Below the pieces are notes generated by a model that made no database searches, had not been told where the DNA came from, and saw nothing but the letters and a program-made list of their open reading frames with translations. From CAZAMB01 sp964501365 (lineage in GTDB: Bacteria; Planctomycetota; Phycisphaerae; UBA1845): a DNA stretch of 64,000 bases. Shown in pieces: positions 8,019 to 16,451 of the stretch. Position 1 is the stretch's first letter. The number at the start of each line of letters is the position of its first letter. The translations under genes and the position numbers were made by a program. The stretch is taken from positions 5,075 to 69,074 of the forward strand of contig CAZCST010000003.1 in the NCBI GenBank assembly GCA_964501365.1, written 5' to 3'.

Positions 8019-8924
8019 TTATCGTCGCTTCTTGTTCGCCTGAAGTTTGTTGAGCACCCACTCAAACGGCTCGAGCACGCCGCGTGGAGCGATGTGCAGC
8101 GGATACGAAACCACGTTGTCAGATTCGTCTGATCCGTACGCGAGCGCACCGACGACGCTGGTGGCGAAGAATTCATAGTTGACGAAACGGCTCTCGCACA
8201 TATTCCAGAGCCGGTTGAGGTTGCTCTGTGCGAATGCACGCGGATCGTCGAACACTTCGGGACAATAGTCGCCCTTGGACAGAACAACGGCCACGGGAGT
8301 GGTCAGTTTCTTCTGAGACTTGGAGGACATGACGCCGTCGAGATAGCTGAGCAGCTTGAGAGCAAAGAAGTCGGGCTGCGGCGATCCGGCGGCGGCCAAA
8401 GCGCCATCGACCAGAAGGACTGCGCCGGCGCTCTTTTCGAGCAGTGAGCGAACGACCTGGAATGTCTTGGGATTGGCGACCTCGGCTGCGATGGCTTCGC
8501 CGGCCATGTCCGGCATGACCAGATCGTAGATGTCGCCGGATTTTGCGCGGCGCTTTACCTGATAGTAGGCCCAGTGCCAGTCATCGACTTCCATCGCCGT
8601 CTTCGGCGGGAACATGCGCATGCTCACGTGGCTGACCACGGAGTGCTGAAGGTTCACCGAATAGGCCCCCTTGGGAACCGACTCAAAGTCTTCGGCGCGG
8701 TTGGAAAGCATGTCGAGCAACATGCCGAGGTAGACGGTCTTGCCCACGTTGCTGTCGCCCATGACCGTGACGATGCAAGGGTCGCGGTCCTGGGTGACGG
8801 CTTCATGGATGAGTGCCATGGGGGCGCCGCAGGTGGCGCATACCAGAGCTTCAAAGCCGTTCTTTTGTTCGCAGATCAGACACGGAATCGTGGTCGAATT
8901 CCGGGATGCCGTCGCTGTAGCCAT
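8019..8924 (-). CDS. Zinc-ribbon small GTPase (TRAFAC class)
   Basis: 301 residues with a strong ribosome-binding site (AGGAG) before the ATG. The N-terminal zinc ribbon is CLICEQ...CATCG (residues 15-33). The GTPase domain has G1 GDSNVGKT (56-63), G3 DMAG after DIYDLVMP, G4 SKGD (normally NKxD or TKxD) and a possible G5 ATSVVG. It has no membrane segment and no fused effector. It is a stand-alone regulatory GTPase whose partners are probably the flanking GAP1-like protein (2 bases downstream) and the FGE-fold protein (21 bases upstream). It is not Era, Der or another ribosomal GTPase. Confidence 0.85.
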   Translation of the reverse strand: MATATASRNSTTIPCLICEQKNGFEALVCATCGAPMALIHEAVTQDRDPCIVTVMGDSNVGKTVYLGMLLDMLSNRAEDFESVPKGAYSVNLQHSVVSHVSMRMFPPKTAMEVDDWHWAYYQVKRRAKSGDIYDLVMPDMAGEAIAAEVANPKTFQVVRSLLEKSAGAVLLVDGALAAAGSPQPDFFALKLLSYLDGVMSSKSQKKLTTPVAVVLSKGDYCPEVFDDPRAFAQSNLNRLWNMCESRFVNYEFFATSVVGALAYGSDESDNVVSYPLHIAPRGVLEPFEWVLNKLQANKKRR

Positions 8925-8945
8925 GTGTTCACTCCTAAAATCGTA

Positions 8946-9965
8946 TCAACCGCCGTTAATCCATGTGGCGTCGCTCAGTTTCATTGCGCATCGGAAGCCG
9001 GTGTTCGGCGTCCGGGCCAGAGCGAGCTGCCCCGTGCGGAAGTGGCTGGTGGCCTGAAACTCGAAATACGTGTCGTACGCTCCGCCGCGAACCACGTGCA
9101 TGGGCATTTCGCCCACAACCGGGCGATTGTTGGAATCTGTGACGGCATAGTCGGTGTCGGTCCATTCCCAGACGTTGCCCACGAGCTGCAGCACATGGTT
9201 GGGCGCTGATCCGTTGGGAAATGCGGAAACCGGAACTGTTCCGCCGATGCGCGATCCCCAGATATTGCAGCGCTTCTTGTCCATGGCGTCGCCCCACGGG
9301 AAACGCCGCATGAGGTTGGTGGAACTGTGGAGATGCCACGACGCGGCCATCTGCCACTCCGCTTCACTCGGCAGGCGCTGCCCGATCCAGAGCGTGAAGG
9401 CCTGGGCTTCGTACCAGCTGATGCCCACGACGGGGTGCTCGGAGAGTCGCACGTCGTGGCGTCCCTGTCGCCAGTATCGCGGGCCGGGCTGGCCGGTGAG
9501 GTCTTTCAGTTCGATCAGGTGCGGCCAGATCTCCTCAGGCCAGTATTCCAGCATGTCATATCCGCCGGCGTCCACGAAATGCTGGTATCGCTTGTTGCTT
9601 ACGCAGTGAACGTCAAGGAGGTACGAAGCGACATCGATGTCCTCTTCGGGGTCGCCGGGCTGTGCGGCGAGCGTCTTCGAAATGGAGACGGTTCCCGCGG
9701 GAACCAGAGCCATGCGCTGCTCCAGTTCGCTATAGACCTCCTGAAGGATTGATCTGTATTCCGGCTGGTCCTTCAATTCGCCTTTATCCTTCAGGATCGC
9801 ACAATAGCGTCCCTGCTGAAAGGCGCGCTTCAGCGGATTGCTGTCGAGGCTCGCCAGCGGAGCCGGCTGAGTGGTTTCAAACGTCGGAGGCAAACCGGGA
9901 CCGTTGTATCCGCCATCCCGTGTTTGTTTTCCGACTGTCTTTGTGCGCGAAAAGAGCTTTAACAT
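8946..9965 (-). CDS. Formylglycine-generating-enzyme (sulfatase-modifying factor) fold protein, probably non-catalytic
   Basis: 339 residues. An N-terminal segment of about 100 residues (KRAFQQGRYCAILKDKGELK...) precedes an FGE-sulfatase domain. Hallmarks of that domain are LVPAGTVSI, VCNKRYQHFV-like VSNKRYQHFV, HPVVGISWYEAQAFTLWIG, RLPSEAEWQMAA, GNVWEWTDTDY, VVRGGAYDT and NTGFRCAM. Formylglycine-generating enzymes need two cysteines shortly after the RGGS/W block; here that stretch (YFEFQATSHFRTGQLALART) has none, so it is probably a binding module or a divergent enzyme. AAGGA precedes the ATG. It sits between a coiled-coil gene and the GTPase gene, in what looks like one operon. Confidence 0.85.
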   Translation of the reverse strand: MLKLFSRTKTVGKQTRDGGYNGPGLPPTFETTQPAPLASLDSNPLKRAFQQGRYCAILKDKGELKDQPEYRSILQEVYSELEQRMALVPAGTVSISKTLAAQPGDPEEDIDVASYLLDVHCVSNKRYQHFVDAGGYDMLEYWPEEIWPHLIELKDLTGQPGPRYWRQGRHDVRLSEHPVVGISWYEAQAFTLWIGQRLPSEAEWQMAASWHLHSSTNLMRRFPWGDAMDKKRCNIWGSRIGGTVPVSAFPNGSAPNHVLQLVGNVWEWTDTDYAVTDSNNRPVVGEMPMHVVRGGAYDTYFEFQATSHFRTGQLALARTPNTGFRCAMKLSDATWINGG

Positions 9966-10009
9966 TTCGTCGTTCCTTCTTTTGGAGCGTCAGCGGCGAA
10001 AATACGTTG

Positions 10010-10831
10010 TTAGACTCCGATGGCCCGACGTTTGGCGTCGCGGCGCAGTTTGCGATATTGATCGACGCCGCCCGCTGCGGCTGGTTTGGGTCCCCAGTTG
10101 TTGTTATTCGGGATTTCCAGATGAGCGGGCATCGGCTCCTGATGTTCGGCGTGTTGCTCAGGGAGCCGCGAGAGGCGTTTCAATAGTTCCTCACGATGCG
10201 CGGTTATTTCGTCGTGATCCGTCTTAAGCTGGGACTGCATTTCGGTCAGCGCTTCGCGCAATTCTTCCAGTTCGGTGCTGCGCTGTTCGAGTTCGGATGT
10301 CTGGTTTTCAATTTCCAGGGCGCGCAGGTCGAGTTCCTTCTGTTTCGGAGCCAGTTCGCGCATTTTCGCTTCGACATCGCGCTGTGCGTCTTGAAGCGCC
10401 TTTTCACGTTTTCTCAGTTCGGTTTCCGCAGCCACCACTTCGACCTGAAGGTGTTCGAGTCTCGTGGCCTTGTCGCCCAGTGCGCAGGTCTTGTCCTGAA
10501 CGGATCGTTCCTGTTCGGCGAGTTGCTGGCGGGCCTGGGCCAGGCATGTTTCCTGCTCCCGCAGTTCCTCTTCCTTTTGCTGGAGGGCCGATCGATTGGA
10601 TTCATACTCGGCCATATCGCTTTGGAACTGTTCGAGTGACCGGGCAATTTCGTCACGATCGTGTTGAATGCGATTGCCCTCGGCGATGAGTTCGTCGCGC
10701 GTAATGCAGGCGGCCTTGATGACGGCCTCCGCCAGCGCCCGAACCTGAGAGGGATCGGGCGGAGAGCCTGCAGACAGTTCATCCAACGCTTCGGGTAGGG
10801 TCATCACGCAGTCATCCCGTTCTTCGTCCAC
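10010..10831 (-). CDS. Coiled-coil protein, first gene of the GTPase operon
   Basis: 273 residues. A short N-terminal helix (LPEALDELSAGSPPDPSQVRALAEAVI) is followed by about 160 residues of nearly uninterrupted heptads rich in Glu, Gln, Arg and Leu (for example QQKEEELREQETCLAQARQQ). It ends with a Pro/Asn-rich linker and a basic tail, YRKLRRDAKRRAIGV. The listed start is GTG; an ATG nine codons in (10804) is possible. No enzymatic domain is recognised. It is likely a structural or scaffold protein, and its composition resembles the large coiled-coil protein encoded divergently from 11083. The FGE-fold gene follows after 44 bases. Confidence 0.75.
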   Translation of the reverse strand: MDEERDDCVMTLPEALDELSAGSPPDPSQVRALAEAVIKAACITRDELIAEGNRIQHDRDEIARSLEQFQSDMAEYESNRSALQQKEEELREQETCLAQARQQLAEQERSVQDKTCALGDKATRLEHLQVEVVAAETELRKREKALQDAQRDVEAKMRELAPKQKELDLRALEIENQTSELEQRSTELEELREALTEMQSQLKTDHDEITAHREELLKRLSRLPEQHAEHQEPMPAHLEIPNNNNWGPKPAAAGGVDQYRKLRRDAKRRAIGV

Positions 10832-11082
10832 GTCCGCCGGTGGGTGGAGTCATTCCTGCCCGGCGAACGCCGCCAGACCAAGTCAAGAGTACGATATGAA
10901 ATTTCCGCCCCGCGTTTTTGCCGCCTGCGAAAACATTACCGGGCCTGGAGTTTCCAGCCTGCAAAAAAACCTGTCGTGAAATGTAGACTGGGTTGGAGGA
11001 TTGACGATCCGCGCGCCGAACGGACCGATAGCTTCTCGCCGATGACGTTTCAACAAACCATTGAATTGAACGAGGGAGCACG

Positions 11083-13968
11083 ATGACTCAGCCACCACGC
11101 ATCAATGACGCATTGGCCGACTTGGATAGCAAGGTAGCGGCGCTCGAGCGCGGTTTGGTCGAGTACCAGAACGGCGTGGCGACCTGGACCAACGAGTCAC
11201 TCGGTCAAGTTTCCCAACACTCTGTGGCGCTGGAGTCGAAGGGCAAGGACCTGGGCCATCGAGAGTCCTCCCTTGAGAAGGAACGTGCCCGGATCGAACA
11301 GCAGCACGCGGAAGCCCTGGAAATCAGGAAGACCTGCGAGGCCCGGGATCGTGAGCTCAAGGAACTGGCCGAATTTCTGGCGCAGGCCGAACGCGATGCG
11401 GCCAACAAGGAAAAAAGCCGTCGCGCAGAGTTCGAACAGAAGGAGGCAGAACTCAACAAGGCGAAATCCGCCCTGGCCAGGCAGGAAGAGGCTCACTCGC
11501 AACGGGAGCACGAGGCGGCCGAGCTACGTACGAAATTGGATGCGGAGTTGCGGGAGCTGGAGGCCCGCAAGAAACATTTCGACGAACAGATCAAACAAAG
11601 CGGGAAGGAAGCTGAGCAACTGCATGTGCTGTCGGCTCGCATCGAAGAACAAAAACGCCAGATTGAAAATCAGGAACGAGAGCTGGCTGCCCGCGCAGCC
11701 GACCTCGCCGATCGTGAGGGGGCGCTCTCCAATACGCAGGCGGCCCACGGAGCTCGTGACCGCGAACTCAAGGAGCTGGCTGAGTCTCTGGCGCAGGCGG
11801 AACGCGATGCCGCCAATAATGACAAGAATCGGCGCAAGGAATTCGACCAAAGAGAGGCGGAACTCAGCCAGGCCAAAGCTGCATTGGCCAGGCAGCTCTC
11901 CGAAGTCGAGGCGAAGGGCAAGTCCGTCGAAGCCCGTGCTCAGGAGATCAAGGCGGCGGCCGCGAAACAGGAGGAGATTCGTTCGCAGTGGGAGAGTGGA
12001 GCCGCCGAGCGACGCGCGAAGCTGGACGCGGAGACACGCGAGCTGAACTCCCGGCAGAAACTGCTCGACGAACAACTTGAACAATGCGAAAAGGAAGCGG
12101 AACAGTCCCGAAGAGCCTCGGCACAAATCGAGGAACGAAAGAGTCAGTTGGAAACTCTGGAACGCGAGCTGGCTGCCCGCGAAGCCGACCTCGTCGATCG
12201 CGAGGGGGCGCTCTCCAATACGCAGGCGGCTCACGGAGTCCGCGAATGCAAGCTGCAGGAATCCCACGAGGAACTCGATGCAAAGCGTGCGGAATGCGAA
12301 AAGCTCAAGAAGCAACTCGAGTCGCAGCGAAAGCAGTTGGAACAGCAAGTCGAGGACGTCAAGATCAAGGACCGGGAACTTGCTTCACAATCCGAGGAAT
12401 CAACCCGGCACCGCGCCCAGGTTGAAAAGGACCGTCGCGCGTTGAGCGAATGGGAGGCACGTTGCAAGGAGCAGGAGCAGCGGCTGGCCGCCGAACAGGC
12501 AAAATTCGAAAGGCAGCAGGCGAACGCAGAAAGCCGGCACGAACAATTACGGGCTCTCGAAGCATCTCTGCAGACCGACCGCACCCAACTTGCTGCCGCG
12601 AAGGAAGCCTTTGATGCACAATGTGCGGCTGCGAAGATTCAACTCGTCCACGAACAGGATCAGATTCATCTGAAGAGTGAGAGCGCCCGCCGGCATGAAC
12701 AGGAGCTTCAGAACGAACGCGCGGCCACGGCGCGATTGAAGGAGGACTTCGAGCGACGCATCGCGCAGGCTGGTCAGCGAGAGGCCGACCTCGTCGCGCA
12801 GCAAGCCAAGCTGGAAGAAGCGCTTGCCGCCATTCAGAATGACCGCCTGGCCGTGCAAAAGGCCCGCTCCATGGCCGATGAAGTCGCCCATGCGCGCAGC
12901 GACGAGCTTGGTCGAAGTCGCCAGGAAATCGATGCTTTGCGGGCTGAAATGGCAAAAATGCAGCAGGCCCACGAAGAGCTGCAACAGACGCTTGGAGAGG
13001 TTCGCGACGCGGCGCAGCGAGAATCCGTCGCGGCGGAAAACGCGAAGCGGGAACTTCAAGTCGCTGCCGCACAGGCGGAAAGCTCACGGGCAGCGGCCAG
13101 CGAATCCGCGCTTACTGAATACCAGCAAAAGCTGCAGCAGGCCGAAGCGACCTTGGTCGAATTCCGCGCCGAGTTGGAGGCGGCCCGCGCACAACGAAAC
13201 CAGCTCGAAAACGACCTGCTCTCCGCGCTTGAGGCACGTGAGCAGGCTGCCCAGAAGCTCGATGAGACCCGTGTGGAGCTCGAACAATCCGGAAAGAAGC
13301 TTGAGCAGGAGCGGGCGCAATGGGTGGCCCAGCTGGAATCGCTCAAAGAACGTCAGAGTGAAGAGCGACTCGCCGCGCAGAACACGTCGTCCGCACAGGA
13401 AATGGAAAGTGTTGGCGACTCCAGAGATGAGCAACACGTCGTCGCTCAGAAATCCGGTTCAGATTATGTCTCCACAATCGCCTCAGACCTTCTGCCGCCA
13501 GTTGAATCAACGGATCCCTCGCCCGCCGCGGCCGAAGTGTCAGAGGCGTCGGAACATGCGGCTGAAGCGCCGGCGGAAGACATGGCCTCAGCGATGCAGT
13601 CGGCCCTCGCGGCCGCGCACGCCGAGGTCAATAACAATCAGTCAGAGGAAGCCACGTCGTCCAAACAACGATCGCGCGCCACTTCCAAGAGGGCCAAACC
13701 AGCGTCAACGACTCCGAAGGCATCGACCAAGCCCGCCGCCGCCGTTTCGCAGGCTCCGGCGGCAGCACCGCAGCAGCAAGCTCCGAAAACAAGCCCGGCC
13801 GCGCCGGAAATTCCCATCGAACTTGACGCGGAGACCCGTCAGAAACTTAAGACGCTCAAGCGCCTGGATCCGAACAAGTCCGAGAGCGAGCTTCTGGCCA
13901 TCATCCAGTCCAGAGAGACGGAAGTGGAGAAGCCGAAGGCCAAGCGCGGGTGGTTTGCGAGGAAATAG
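11083..13968 (+). CDS. Large coiled-coil protein with internal tandem duplication
   Basis: 961 residues, preceded by GAGGGAGCACG and ATG. Residues 1-50 are globular or helical (RINDALADLDSKVAALERGL). From about residue 50 to 780 it is one long coiled coil full of Glu, Arg, Gln and Ala. A roughly 140-160-residue unit starting ARDRELKELAE and ending DREGALSNTQAAHG occurs twice in tandem. Residues 800-905 are Pro/Ala-rich and disordered, and the C-terminus is a conserved-looking helix (LDAETRQKLKTLKRLDPNKS) and a KRGWFARK end. It has no signal peptide or membrane segment, so it is cytoplasmic. It is transcribed divergently from the GTPase operon over a 251-base shared upstream region. Function is unknown; filament or scaffold is the natural guess. 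Confidence 0.8.
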   Translation: MTQPPRINDALADLDSKVAALERGLVEYQNGVATWTNESLGQVSQHSVALESKGKDLGHRESSLEKERARIEQQHAEALEIRKTCEARDRELKELAEFLAQAERDAANKEKSRRAEFEQKEAELNKAKSALARQEEAHSQREHEAAELRTKLDAELRELEARKKHFDEQIKQSGKEAEQLHVLSARIEEQKRQIENQERELAARAADLADREGALSNTQAAHGARDRELKELAESLAQAERDAANNDKNRRKEFDQREAELSQAKAALARQLSEVEAKGKSVEARAQEIKAAAAKQEEIRSQWESGAAERRAKLDAETRELNSRQKLLDEQLEQCEKEAEQSRRASAQIEERKSQLETLERELAAREADLVDREGALSNTQAAHGVRECKLQESHEELDAKRAECEKLKKQLESQRKQLEQQVEDVKIKDRELASQSEESTRHRAQVEKDRRALSEWEARCKEQEQRLAAEQAKFERQQANAESRHEQLRALEASLQTDRTQLAAAKEAFDAQCAAAKIQLVHEQDQIHLKSESARRHEQELQNERAATARLKEDFERRIAQAGQREADLVAQQAKLEEALAAIQNDRLAVQKARSMADEVAHARSDELGRSRQEIDALRAEMAKMQQAHEELQQTLGEVRDAAQRESVAAENAKRELQVAAAQAESSRAAASESALTEYQQKLQQAEATLVEFRAELEAARAQRNQLENDLLSALEAREQAAQKLDETRVELEQSGKKLEQERAQWVAQLESLKERQSEERLAAQNTSSAQEMESVGDSRDEQHVVAQKSGSDYVSTIASDLLPPVESTDPSPAAAEVSEASEHAAEAPAEDMASAMQSALAAAHAEVNNNQSEEATSSKQRSRATSKRAKPASTTPKASTKPAAAVSQAPAAAPQQQAPKTSPAAPEIPIELDAETRQKLKTLKRLDPNKSESELLAIIQSRETEVEKPKAKRGWFARK
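11341..12240 (+). repeat. Intragenic tandem duplication in the coiled-coil gene
   Basis: Unit 1 spans about 11341-11751 and unit 2 about 11752-12240. Both encode ARDRELKELAE(F/S)LAQAERD at the start and DREGALSNTQAAHG at the end. Unit 2 carries an extra segment of about 24 residues (LSEVEAKGKSVEARAQEIKA). The nucleotide match is good at the borders and weaker inside, so the duplication is not recent. Confidence 0.7.
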
Positions 13969-14283
13969 GCCATAGATTGCGAACACCTGGAAGGGAATAC
14001 GATTGCATTTGGATCGCATTCTTCTGGCGCGATAAAAGCGTAATTGCCGATTTCCCGAAGCAGACGGCGTTTCCCCTGCGCGGTTACCGCTTGATGACGC
14101 CGCATATTATTTCCCCGTCATTGGCAGTGCCCCCATAACCATATCCGGTTCCCAAAAACAATGGACAAGTTCAATTCGACGGTTAAAATTCACGGTGAAG
14201 GGCTGTATTCACATGGAACAGGCCCGAAGGGGGATTCGTTACTTTTCCAAAGAGTCGTTCGGCCTTCTCGACGGGGGGATTCT

Positions 14284-15879
14284 ATGAAGGTTTGGCATTG
14301 CCTTAGCGCCTTGGCTTTTGCGGCATTGGCTCAGGTAGCCGCAGGCCAGGTCATCAATATTCCGCAGTCAGCGTTGCTTCCGCTGGGAGACCCCGGGACG
14401 AGTTCCTGGATTGCCAGTGATGCGGGGCTTGATGGGACAACGAACCTCAAGCTCATTGCCGAGGTTACCGGAACGGCAGTCGCCAACTCATTTCTCCTCG
14501 ACGTTCAAAATGACGGCTTTCCAACGGTAGGTGGAACGACCAATGACGTGGTGGTGTTCGGACCCGCCGCGGTGCCGGGCGCAACAGCGACAGTGGAGAT
14601 CCCGTCAACCTGCGGAATCTCGCTTTTCCACGACGTCTATGACGCCACGGGGGAGTTCTTGAGCGGCCCCGACGGCATCCTCAATGAGAACCCCGTATTC
14701 GGCACGAGCGACGCCTATCTGTGCAGCGATACATCGAAGAGTTATACGGCCGAGGGCCGTCGCCAAATGGTCAAATATTATCCGGTCTCTCCTGCGCACA
14801 GTTACAAGTTCACCAGCCAGTGGGGGACCGTGACGCAATTGGGATCGGGTTATCGATTGTTCCTGTTTCTCGACGACGATCATACACCCAATTACGACTA
14901 CGACGACATGATCATTGGCGTGATTGCGCCGCCCTGCGTGGGAAACATTGATTGCAACGACAACGACGTATGCAACGGCGAAGAGACCTGTCTGAGTGGT
15001 GTTTGTCAGGAAGGCCAGCCGATCCTGTGCGACGACGGCGATTTTTGCAATGGCGCTGAAACCTGCGTAAACGGGATTTGCGGGCCGGGAACTCCACCGA
15101 CATGCAGCGACGGAAATGTCTGTACTGTGGATTCGTGCGCGGAGAATGCCTGCGTTCATGCTCCCAACAACGCGATGTGCCCCAATGACGGCCTGTTCTG
15201 CAACGGCGTGGAGTCATGTGATCCTGTTTTCGGCTGCATTTCGTCGGGAAACCCCTGCGACGTCGGCGCGATTTGCGATGAAGACGACGATGTTTGCCGC
15301 AATTGCCAGAATGATCCCGACTGCGACGACGGCAACCCCTGCACGGTAGGCCACGCCTGTATCGAAGGCGTATGTCAGCCGGGCGCGCCGGTGAATTGCA
15401 CGCCGTTCAATACGCAATGCACGATCGTCTCCTGCGATTCGCACGGCGAACCAGGCAATTGCGACATCACAACTCCGAAGCCAAACGGCACGGGTTGCGA
15501 TGACGGATTGTTCTGCACGGTGAATGATGCGTGCAGCGCCGGAAACTGCACGGGTACTCCAAAGGATTGCAGCGCACTGAGCAATGAATGCAATCAAGGC
15601 GTCTGCAACGAGGCGGCGGACGCCTGCCAGGCGCAGCCCCTCGGCGGCGAAACCGTCTGCAACGACGGCGATGAATGCACGGTCGGCGACGCTTGCGTCG
15701 AAGGGAATTGCCAGGGTTTGGTGCCCGCTGGATTGGCTCAGTGGGCGGACCTTGCAGATTGCATGTCCGGACCTGACTGGATTATTTTTCCGGAGTGCGA
15801 ATGCCACGACCTCAATGCCGATGGTCGCCTCGACTTGCGCGACGCGGAACAGTTCATGCGGTTATTTGACGGGCAATAA
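14284..15879 (+). CDS. Secreted cysteine-rich protein with CNG.E.C repeats and dockerin-like tail
   Basis: 531 residues from the ATG at 14284, which follows a GGGGGGA ribosome site. That start gives a clean signal peptide (MKVWHCLSALAFAALAQVAAG). An N-terminal beta-rich domain of about 200 residues is followed by some 300 residues of Cys-rich repeats such as DNDVCNGEETCLSGVCQEG, CDDGDFCNGAETC and CNGVESCDPVFGC. The C-terminus has DLNADGRLDLRDAEQFMRL, a calcium-loop, EF-hand/dockerin-like motif. It is probably exported and disulphide-bonded at the cell surface. The function is unknown. The frame is open 41 codons further upstream, but that stretch is not signal-like. Confidence 0.8.
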   Translation: MKVWHCLSALAFAALAQVAAGQVINIPQSALLPLGDPGTSSWIASDAGLDGTTNLKLIAEVTGTAVANSFLLDVQNDGFPTVGGTTNDVVVFGPAAVPGATATVEIPSTCGISLFHDVYDATGEFLSGPDGILNENPVFGTSDAYLCSDTSKSYTAEGRRQMVKYYPVSPAHSYKFTSQWGTVTQLGSGYRLFLFLDDDHTPNYDYDDMIIGVIAPPCVGNIDCNDNDVCNGEETCLSGVCQEGQPILCDDGDFCNGAETCVNGICGPGTPPTCSDGNVCTVDSCAENACVHAPNNAMCPNDGLFCNGVESCDPVFGCISSGNPCDVGAICDEDDDVCRNCQNDPDCDDGNPCTVGHACIEGVCQPGAPVNCTPFNTQCTIVSCDSHGEPGNCDITTPKPNGTGCDDGLFCTVNDACSAGNCTGTPKDCSALSNECNQGVCNEAADACQAQPLGGETVCNDGDECTVGDACVEGNCQGLVPAGLAQWADLADCMSGPDWIIFPECECHDLNADGRLDLRDAEQFMRLFDGQ

Positions 15880-15903
15880 ACCTCCCTGATCACAAATTGC
15901 AAT

Positions 15904-15943
15904 GCGGCGCAGAACCGGACGATTCGGACTGCGCCGCTTTTTT
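15904..15943 (+). terminator. Rho-independent terminator of the Cys-rich protein gene
   Basis: A perfect nine-base stem GCGGCGCAG (15904-15912) pairs with CTGCGCCGC (15929-15937), with an inner CCG/CGG pairing, and is followed by TTTTTT. It lies 24 bases after the stop codon. Confidence 0.92.
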
Positions 15944-16451
15944 GTTTTCGGGTCCTGACAAAGCAAAACCGGCCAGAGTCCCGTTCCGCTGCGAAGCGGA
16001 CGGTCATCTGGCCGGGTGCGTGAGGCTTCCCCCTCCGGAAAGCAGTTTTTATTGCACAGGAAGCCTGTTCCGGGCCTTTTGTCCCGTCCGAGGCCGCCAA
16101 TGAAGGTACTCAAATCTAAGATACGAAGGGCATTTCACCAAGGGTGTAACGGAAATGAAATTCCCCCAGGCCGGTAACTCAAATACCGGATAACAGAGAT
16201 CGTTCTGAAGTTGCTTCACCGCGCCGACGATTCAGAAAACCCAGGCAGCAGCAGGCACTGGTATCGTTCGGAGTTCGGGTGTCACTGGCAGCTGGCTGCC
16301 AGTGCCGGCACGGGCGGACCAGCCGCCCGTGGCACCCAAACGATACCAGTACCCAGCAGCATGCATTCTGGCGGCAAATTTGACACCGGCTTTTCTTGCA
16401 GGATGATTTCCCGTTTCGGGGTTCATGCGAAACTTTTTGCGAGGTACGGAC
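15944..16451. other. 508-base intergenic region with several hairpins, no gene seen
   Basis: It contains a hairpin CCGGCCAGA...TCTGGCCGG (15969-16015) with inner CCGCT/AGCGG. On the minus strand this hairpin is followed by TTTTGCTTT, like a terminator. It also contains an inverted repeat AGGCTTCC/GGAAGCCT (about 16022-16067) and the nested palindrome at 16257-16350. I see no open frame with a plausible protein. The region upstream of 16452 should hold the promoter for the glutathione peroxidase gene, but no clear -35/-10 pair is visible. Confidence 0.55.
16257..16350. repeat. Nested palindromic element (two hairpins inside a 12-base outer stem)
   Basis: The outer arms are ACTGGTATCGTT (16257-16268) and AACGATACCAGT (16339-16350), a perfect match. 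Inside are a perfect ten-base hairpin CACTGGCAGC/GCTGCCAGTG (16283-16304) and a nine-base hairpin CACGGGCGG/CCGCCCGTG (16309-16331). The whole folds as a three-way junction. It resembles a REP/BIME-type or other mobile palindromic element more than a riboswitch. Confidence 0.75.

Noticed and set aside
11341..12240. CRISPR-like repeats
   Set aside because: The repeats are long protein-coding units in one frame without spacers; no cas genes are present.
15944..16200. Riboswitch upstream of glutathione peroxidase
   Set aside because: The hairpins are placed just after another gene's terminator, the strongest one reads as a terminator on the minus strand, and no known riboswitch core was recognised.
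16257..16350. Integron attC site
   Set aside because: The arms lack the GTTRRRY/RYYYAAC cores and there is no integrase or cassette array nearby.
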